Position numbers and translations under genes: made by a program
Part shown: piece by piece, positions 59,306 to 64,000 of the stretch
Layout: each line of letters opens with the position of its first letter
How positions within the stretch are numbered: position 1 is the stretch's first letter
Source: Pseudaminobacter salicylatoxidans
Lineage (GTDB): Bacteria > Pseudomonadota > Alphaproteobacteria > Rhizobiales > Rhizobiaceae
Assembly (NCBI RefSeq): GCF_003148475.1
Contig: NZ_QGGG01000008.1
Span: 1 to 64,000, forward strand
Reading direction: 5' to 3'
DNA length: 64,000 nucleotides
Notes under the pieces: model-generated
Told to the model about the DNA's origin: nothing
Database searches by the model: none
The model's input: the letters and a program-made list of their open reading frames with translations, nothing else

Positions 59306-60016
59306 ATGACACGTCTCGCCGCTGAACATACAACTTCCGAGACACCGCTCGCCAGGTCCGGTACTCATGGCGAACTCACTGCCTTTCTCATGGAACTCAC
59401 CGCTACCGTTGGGGCCGACACCTATATGCTGGTGGCGCTGCTGCACGATCAGGATCGCACCGATGCGCGCATCATCGCATCGAACTGGATCTATGACGCC
59501 ATCCAACTCGCCGGACACCGGCTCATTGCCAATCTGGCACAAAGCCCCTTTGCCGCCGAGCCCGGCGGGCGGCCGCGCGCGGTGATCACGGCGGCCGCCC
59601 CGGCCCTACCCGGCGTCAGCGGCGAGGATGCCAGGCTGCTCAACGTGCTCGGCCACAGCGAAATCTACGCCCTGAAACTCAATGTCGGCCGACAGCGGCT
59701 TTTCCTGCTGTTCTCGGCTGAGGCGATCGGGCGCATCGACCTTGCCACGCTGATGCAGGCGCAGTTCGAATGCTGCTACGCCCTGTCGCGCATGCCGACC
59801 GTATTGGGAGCGGCCTCCGCACCGGACCCGCTTTCCGACCGAGAGCGCGAGTGCCTGTTCTGGGTATCGGAAGGCAAGACCACCGACGAGGTCGCGGTGA
59901 TTCTCGGCGTCTCTTCCAACACCGTCAACAGCTACATCACCCAGGCAATCCGGAAATTTTCCGCAAGCAACCGCGCCATGGCAGTGGCAACGGCGATTCG
60001 AAGCGGCATCATCTAG
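59306..60016 (+). CDS. visN: LuxR-type regulator VisN
   Basis: A 236-residue regulator. The N-terminal ~160 residues form an autoinducer/GAF-like domain ('AFLMELTATVGADTYMLVAL', 'GHSEIYALKLNVGRQRLFLLFS'). The C-terminal LuxR HTH has 'LSDRERECLFWVSEGKTTDEVAVILGVSSNTVNSYITQAIRKF'. VisN and VisR act together as the global activators of flagellar genes in rhizobia, controlling rem and downstream genes. ATG at 59306 has AGGG upstream. visR follows after 17 bases. Confidence 0.9.
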   Translation: MTRLAAEHTTSETPLARSGTHGELTAFLMELTATVGADTYMLVALLHDQDRTDARIIASNWIYDAIQLAGHRLIANLAQSPFAAEPGGRPRAVITAAAPALPGVSGEDARLLNVLGHSEIYALKLNVGRQRLFLLFSAEAIGRIDLATLMQAQFECCYALSRMPTVLGAASAPDPLSDRERECLFWVSEGKTTDEVAVILGVSSNTVNSYITQAIRKFSASNRAMAVATAIRSGII

Positions 60017-60033
60017 AAAGGGGTAACGGCGCA

Positions 60034-60780
60034 ATGGAAGCAGTGAGGCTCGACCGCACGGCCATTGAAACGAATTATGCCGCGGCGGCGCACGAACCGC
60101 TGCCGGCCATGTCGATCGCCGATGCCGCGCGGCGCTGCCGCTGGATCGCCGCCGATCTCCACGCGACCGGCTCCAGCCTGTTCTTCGTCAGCCCTTCCGC
60201 CGACCGGGCGCGACTGGTGCCTTGCTTCGATTCCGAATACCCGCAGATTTCGGCATCGACAAAGCTGCTTTCCGGTCAGGGCGGCGACGAACTCAGCAGG
60301 CACGCGCGCATCTCCACCATCCCGTGCTGGTGGAGCAACGACGACACATCCCGATCCGCCACGACCCTCGGCACGCTTGCCTGGGCAAGCAGGATTTCGC
60401 TTCCTGCGCCCCATTGGTCGGGCATCGCCTTTCCGGTCTATGCCGAACGCGGGCAATGCGGGCTGATCGTTTTCGTCGGGCACGACATCGTTCTTGCCCA
60501 GAACCAGCTGGCCGAGTTCCACGCACGCTGTTTCGCCGTCTTCTCGGCGGTGGCGCGCCTGTGTGCCGACGACAGCGGAAGAATCCCCTCCATTTCCAAG
60601 CGCGAGCTGGAATGCCTGAAACTGACGGCCAACGGCCTGACCAGCGAGGAGATCGCCAGCCGCCTGAACCTTTCGGTCCACACGGCCAACCAGTATCTGA
60701 CCAACACCACCCAGAAGCTCAACGCCGTCAACCGCATGCATGCGGTGGCCAAGGGCCTGCGTCTCGGCCTGATCGAATAA
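60034..60780 (+). CDS. visR: LuxR-type regulator VisR
   Basis: A 248-residue partner of VisN. The N-terminal domain has 'AARRCRWIAADLHATGSSLFFVSPSADRARLVPCFDSEYP' and 'PHWSGIAFPVYAERGQCGLIVFVG', a LuxR-type autoinducer-binding-like fold; the HTH is 'ISKRELECLKLTANGLTSEEIASRLNLSVHTANQYLTNTTQKL'. The two proteins are thought to form a heterodimer. ATG at 60034 lies 17 bases after visN, with AAAGGGG at 11-base spacing. Gene order visN-visR beside flhB-fliG-fliN matches rhizobial motility clusters. Confidence 0.9.
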   Translation: MEAVRLDRTAIETNYAAAAHEPLPAMSIADAARRCRWIAADLHATGSSLFFVSPSADRARLVPCFDSEYPQISASTKLLSGQGGDELSRHARISTIPCWWSNDDTSRSATTLGTLAWASRISLPAPHWSGIAFPVYAERGQCGLIVFVGHDIVLAQNQLAEFHARCFAVFSAVARLCADDSGRIPSISKRELECLKLTANGLTSEEIASRLNLSVHTANQYLTNTTQKLNAVNRMHAVAKGLRLGLIE

Positions 60781-60841
60781 GGCTTTCAGGAAGATATGGC
60801 TTCGACCCCGTCACCGGCCGTGCGGGAACCGAAGTTCAAAT

Positions 60842-61276
60842 TCACGAAGGGAGCGGCGCGGTACGGCGGATACGCGTGCGCTCGACGGCATCGGCCAGGA
60901 ACGCGGTGTTCTTTTCCGGGTCGCTGTCGGGCGCGTCGAACGACACGTAGTTGATCTCCACCGAGGCGTGCAGCGCCGTCAGCGTCAATGCGAAATAGAC
61001 GGTGGCACCGGCCGGGCGCAGTTCGAGATCAAGCACAACCCGCGGCGTTTCAGTCCAGCCCACATGCACCTCGCCGCCATGCCCCAGCCGCAATGCACCG
61101 GGGTAAAAGAAGAGCTCGGCAGCGGAATCAACAATATCCGAAATACATCCGAACTGCTCCAGCCGGATGAAGGCAATGTAGTCCACCACATCCACAAGCC
61201 GCAGCTCGCTCACGACCTCTTTTATCGCGTCGGCAATGATTATCTCGCGAGGGGAGGTGTGCGGTTGCCTGATCAT
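60842..61276 (-). CDS. Conserved flagellar-cluster protein of unknown function
   Basis: A 144-residue protein, probably cytoplasmic, with no membrane segments. Patterns: 'AIKEVVSELRLVDVVDYIAFIRLEQFGCISDIVDSAAELFFYPGALRLG' and 'LDLELRPAGATVYFALTLTALHASVEINYV'. It overlaps flhB by 4 bases (ATGA) and so is translated with it. A protein of this kind sits at this place in several rhizobial clusters, as I recall; its role is not known to me. Function cannot be read from the sequence. Confidence 0.72.
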   Translation of the reverse strand: MIRQPHTSPREIIIADAIKEVVSELRLVDVVDYIAFIRLEQFGCISDIVDSAAELFFYPGALRLGHGGEVHVGWTETPRVVLDLELRPAGATVYFALTLTALHASVEINYVSFDAPDSDPEKNTAFLADAVERTRIRRTAPLPS

Positions 61277-62352
61277 GAAACGACTTTCCGCGCCTTGTTG
61301 CTGTAGACGATACGAACCAGTTCGGCCACGGCCTGATAAAATTTAGCCGGGATCACACTATCCACTGAAACTTGCTTGTACATGGAGCGGGCAAGCGCGA
61401 CATCTTCGAATATCGGGATGCCGTGCTGCTCCGCGATCTCGCGAATCTTGAGCGCCACCAGGTCCTGCCCCTTGGCAAGCACCACAGGGGCGGCGTCTTC
61501 CTCGCGGACATATTTCAATGCGATGGAATAGTGCGTCGGGTTCGCGATCACCAGCGTGGCGCGCGGCACCGCCGACATCATGCGCCGGCGCGCACGGTCG
61601 CGACCGAGTGAACGCAGGCGCGACTTCACGATCGGATCGCCTTCCGACTGCTTGAGTTCGTCCTTCACTTCCTGCTTGGTCATGCGCAGGTCGCGACGCC
61701 AGTTGAAGCGCGACCACACCAGGTCCGCCGCCGCGATTGCGGCCATGACCAGCACGATCGACACCAGTATCTGGATGAGAATGCCCCGGACGGTGAGCAG
61801 AAACGCCTGCGGCTGCGTGATCATGCCTGAAAGCAATTCGCGATAATCGCCACGCAAGGTGAAGACCAGAACGGCAATCACAAAACCAAGCTTGGCCAGA
61901 GATTTCAGGAATTCGACGAAACCCTGCAAGCCGAACAGCCGGTTCCAGCCTTTCGCCAGCGAAATCCGCGATGCCTGCGGTCGGATGCGCTCGGCGACAA
62001 ATTGCGGCACGTTCTGGAAAGCCGAAGCGGCAAATCCCGCGACGACCAGCAGCACCATCAGCGTGCCCAGCAGCTTTGCGATTTCCATGAACACGACGCG
62101 ATAGAGCCCGATGGCGTCCTGCTCGGTCGCCAGCGGCCACTCCTCCGGCCGCTCCAGGAAAATGCTCAGAAACACGCCCAACCGGGCAATGTCGTCTTGC
62201 GCGAAGAAAATCGCGAACACCATGACGGCGGTGAGGGAGGCAAAGATCGAGGTTTCCTTCGAGACCGGCAGCTTGCCCTTCTCGATCGTGTCGCGGATCT
62301 TCTTTTCCGTCGCCTCTTCTGTTTTGCTGTCTTTATCGGCGCTCTCGGACAT
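61273..62352 (-). CDS. flhB: Flagellar export switch protein FlhB
   Basis: A 359-residue export-apparatus protein. Four hydrophobic helices lie between about residues 35 and 210. The C-terminal cytoplasmic domain contains the self-cleavage motif NPTH at residues 271-274 ('VIANPTHYSIALKYV'), which switches export from rod/hook to filament substrates. N-terminus 'KTEEATEKKIRDTIEKGKLPVSKE' is family-typical. Fifth position in the fliM-fliN-fliG-flhB minus-strand run; 20 bases after fliG. Confidence 0.96.
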   Translation of the reverse strand: MSESADKDSKTEEATEKKIRDTIEKGKLPVSKETSIFASLTAVMVFAIFFAQDDIARLGVFLSIFLERPEEWPLATEQDAIGLYRVVFMEIAKLLGTLMVLLVVAGFAASAFQNVPQFVAERIRPQASRISLAKGWNRLFGLQGFVEFLKSLAKLGFVIAVLVFTLRGDYRELLSGMITQPQAFLLTVRGILIQILVSIVLVMAAIAAADLVWSRFNWRRDLRMTKQEVKDELKQSEGDPIVKSRLRSLGRDRARRRMMSAVPRATLVIANPTHYSIALKYVREEDAAPVVLAKGQDLVALKIREIAEQHGIPIFEDVALARSMYKQVSVDSVIPAKFYQAVAELVRIVYSNKARKVVS

Positions 62353-62372
62353 GGCGCGGTCCGGTCAGCCGG

Positions 62373-63380
62373 TCAGGCAGCGTTCTGGGCGTTCGGCAGT
62401 TCGAAAACTCCCTCCAGCGACATGCGGATGGCCGTCGAAGCCACGGTGCGGCGCGCATTCATCACATCGGCCATGATCAGCCCGTCCACCTCCTGCGCAA
62501 GCTCCGTCTCGATCATGCGCCGCGTTCTGGCACCGATGGAGGACAGCACCGCCTCGGCCATTTCGGGCGGGGCTCCGCGCAGACACAGGGTCAGCAACTC
62601 GGTCGAAAGCCCGTCGAACAGGGCCACGCGCGCCTTCTGCGAAAGAAACACGACATCGTCGAAGGAGAACATGCGTGCGCGGATGCCATCCAGGTCGGCC
62701 GCGCCCTGCTGCTCCAGGTCCTGCATGAGTTCCTCGGCCTGCGACTTGTCCATTTCATTGAGCAGGCTGGCGACACGGCTCTGCCCGGCGGAAATGTCCT
62801 TCGAGGCGCGCTCGGAAAGCACCCTGCTGCGGAGCTGGTTTTCGACGATGCGCGTGGCCGCCTCAGGCACCGTTCCCATCGACATCATGCGCTTGATGAT
62901 CTCGGCGCGCATCTCCTTTTCCAGCGAAAGCAGGACATTTGCCGCAGCCGATGGCGCAAGCTTGGACAGGATAACGGCCGCTATCTGCGGATGCTCGCCG
63001 ACAAGGAAAGTGCCTATCCGCGCCGGATCGACCCTTTCCAGTTCGGGCCAGACCGGCGGCGGGCCGTCCTGGGCCTTGGCGCCGCCGCGCCCCATGATGG
63101 CGTTCATTTCCTCGGGCGACAGCGATTCATTGAGGAGCGCGTTCATGTCGTCGGCGGAATCGAGCAGGCCCGCGCCCTCGGTGAACTCGGCTTCGAACTC
63201 GGCGACGATCTTCTCAAGATCGCTTTGCGGGATGGTGCGCAGCAGGCGCGCCGCTTCGATCAGCGCCTTCAGCTCTTCCTGCTTGAAGAACTTCAGCAGC
63301 CGGCTGGCCGAGGGCTTGCCCATCGCCACCAGGATCGCGGCAGCCTTCTGCGCGCGCGTGAGCGTGGCCAGCGCCGTCAT
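62373..63380 (-). CDS. fliG: Flagellar motor switch protein FliG
   Basis: A 335-residue C-ring component joining the MS ring to FliM. The middle domain has 'FLVGEHPQIAAVILSKLAPSAAANVLLSL' (EHPQ motif), and the C-terminal charged-ridge domain has 'MFSFDDVVFLSQKARVALFDGL' for torque interaction with MotA. The N-terminal domain 'TRAQKAAAILVAMGKPSASRLLKFF' binds FliF. Length is normal. 43 bases downstream of fliN. Confidence 0.95.
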   Translation of the reverse strand: MTALATLTRAQKAAAILVAMGKPSASRLLKFFKQEELKALIEAARLLRTIPQSDLEKIVAEFEAEFTEGAGLLDSADDMNALLNESLSPEEMNAIMGRGGAKAQDGPPPVWPELERVDPARIGTFLVGEHPQIAAVILSKLAPSAAANVLLSLEKEMRAEIIKRMMSMGTVPEAATRIVENQLRSRVLSERASKDISAGQSRVASLLNEMDKSQAEELMQDLEQQGAADLDGIRARMFSFDDVVFLSQKARVALFDGLSTELLTLCLRGAPPEMAEAVLSSIGARTRRMIETELAQEVDGLIMADVMNARRTVASTAIRMSLEGVFELPNAQNAA

Positions 63381-63423
63381 GCCGCCGAACCTTCAGGCTG
63401 ATCTGGCTGTAGGCGATACGACA

Positions 63424-63831
63424 TCAGGCAGGCTTCGCCGCGGTGATGATTTCGGTGAGCTTGATGCCAAAGCGCGACGGGTCGCTTTCCAGAACCGTGA
63501 TTTCGCCGCGCGCGATCCTGCGCCCGTTGACGACGACATCCACCGGCTCGCCGATGCGGCGGTTCAGCGCCACGGTCGATCCCTGTTGAAGCGCCAGCAG
63601 TTCCGACACCTGCATCTCGGTGCTGCCGAGCACGATCTGGACCTCCACCGGGATGTTCATGACGACCGCCGCGTTCGGCGTCGCCTGCCGCTCATGCCGC
63701 GAACTGTCGTCGGATGCCTTTCCGGCCTCGTCCCGCAGCGCGCCGCGCAGTTCCTCGATAGCCCGGTTGAGTTGCTCTTCCGGGATATCGGCGGCGGTAT
63801 CGGCCTGCTGTTCCGCGCTGGTCTGGTTCAT
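63424..63831 (-). CDS. fliN: Flagellar motor switch protein FliN
   Basis: About 135 residues from the ATG at 63829-63831. An acidic, flexible N-terminal part is followed by the SPOA (surface presentation of antigens) domain: '[68 protein letters not shown]'. It forms the lower C-ring with FliM. I chose this start because GGAG lies 6 bases upstream; another ATG lies four codons before it. The open frame extends further to 63915 without signals. Confidence 0.93.
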   Translation of the reverse strand: MNQTSAEQQADTAADIPEEQLNRAIEELRGALRDEAGKASDDSSRHERQATPNAAVVMNIPVEVQIVLGSTEMQVSELLALQQGSTVALNRRIGEPVDVVVNGRRIARGEITVLESDPSRFGIKLTEIITAAKPA

Positions 63832-63874
63832 CTGGGTCTCCATTTCAGGGCATTCCACGAAACGACGCCATGCG

Positions 63875-64000
63875 TCATCCCGGCAACAGCGTTTCCATAA
63901 GATCCTGGCCGGCATCGAACGGGTGCCTGATTCGCACCGTGTAATTCTGCCCCAGTTTACCGAATTCGCACATAAACAGCGTCTTGTTGCGCGACGAGAG
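63875..64000 (-). CDS. fliM: Flagellar motor switch protein FliM, 3' end (partial)
   Basis: The last 41 codons of a gene running off the right edge, ending with TGA at 63875-63877. The text '[17 protein letters not shown]' looks like the final beta-hairpin of an SPOA domain. Position directly upstream of fliN, in the rhizobial order fliM-fliN-fliG-flhB, supports FliM. Too little sequence is present to be certain. Confidence 0.65.
   Translation of the reverse strand, partial: LSSRNKTLFMCEFGKLGQNYTVRIRHPFDAGQDLMETLLPG

Noticed and set aside
62002-63900. 632-codon + strand open frame opposite flhB-fliG-fliN
   Set aside because: Ser/Arg-rich text without motifs; the flagellar genes on the other strand are unmistakable.
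1-64000. CRISPR array, prophage or complete insertion sequence
   Set aside because: No regularly spaced short repeats, no transposase, integrase or phage structural genes were found on either strand.

Overview
The window comes from a GC-rich alphaproteobacterium of the order Hyphomicrobiales (Rhizobiales), most like the Mesorhizobium/Phyllobacteriaceae side. Pointers are a fused TrpE-TrpG behind a Trp-codon leader peptide, the CtrA/ChpT/SciP cell-cycle proteins, EipA (DUF1134), a VisN/VisR pair next to flhB-fliG-fliN, DUF982, a NolR-like ArsR regulator and a rhizobial-type intergenic palindrome. The species cannot be fixed from the sequence alone. Layout: 1-7.1 kb has a repeat and terminator, a cation diffusion facilitator, trpE(G) with its complete attenuator and promoter, an SH3-domain membrane protein, an AbrB-family membrane protein and an isoprenylcysteine-methyltransferase-like protein. 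7.1-20 kb is housekeeping: leuA behind a leucine-rich leader peptide, a membrane TPR-like protein, hydrolases, a Nudix protein, a glutathionyl-hydroquinone reductase, a GNAT, an SDR, a HugZ-like protein, an ArsR regulator, an rRNA/tRNA methyltransferase and a coiled-coil membrane protein. 20-24.7 kb is a cell-cycle island: eipA, chpT, a stand-alone receiver protein, ctrA, fliJ and sciP. The ctrA-fliJ intergenic region carries a dense cluster of GANTC (CcrM) sites. 24.9-28.7 kb holds mnmA, an oxidoreductase, tRNA-Met and an AT-richer stretch with two very small predicted membrane-protein ORFs. 28.7-36.7 kb (+ strand) is an amide/peptide uptake and hydrolysis operon: AmiC-like sensor, AmiR-like ANTAR antiterminator, two permeases, binding protein, acetamidase/formamidase and a fused double ATPase. 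It sits behind a leader with a strong terminator hairpin. 36.7-44.7 kb (- strand, convergent) is a second Dpp-type operon: GntR/FadR regulator, binding protein, two permeases, gamma-glutamyltransferase and fused ATPase, with palindromic operators upstream. 44.8-50.1 kb has DUF982, the blh-bigR-yeeE sulfur/persulfide operon with an AT-rich operator region, an AI-2E family transporter and an HPP-CBS membrane protein. 50.3-58.9 kb (- strand) has a DUF2380 protein and a sugar catabolic operon: binding protein, double ATPase, two permeases, LacI regulator, Gfo/Idh/MocA oxidoreductase, PfkB kinase. A perfect LacI-type palindrome precedes the binding protein. 59-64 kb begins a flagellar cluster: visN-visR on +, then fliM (partial), fliN, fliG, flhB and a small conserved protein on -. 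A perfect TTAA-N7-TTAA CtrA box lies upstream of visN, which would tie the cell-cycle island to the motility cluster. I found no CRISPR array, phage or complete insertion sequence. The best leads are regulatory: two ribosome-mediated attenuators, the AmiR-linked leader, the CtrA/CcrM sites and the unannotated small membrane proteins.
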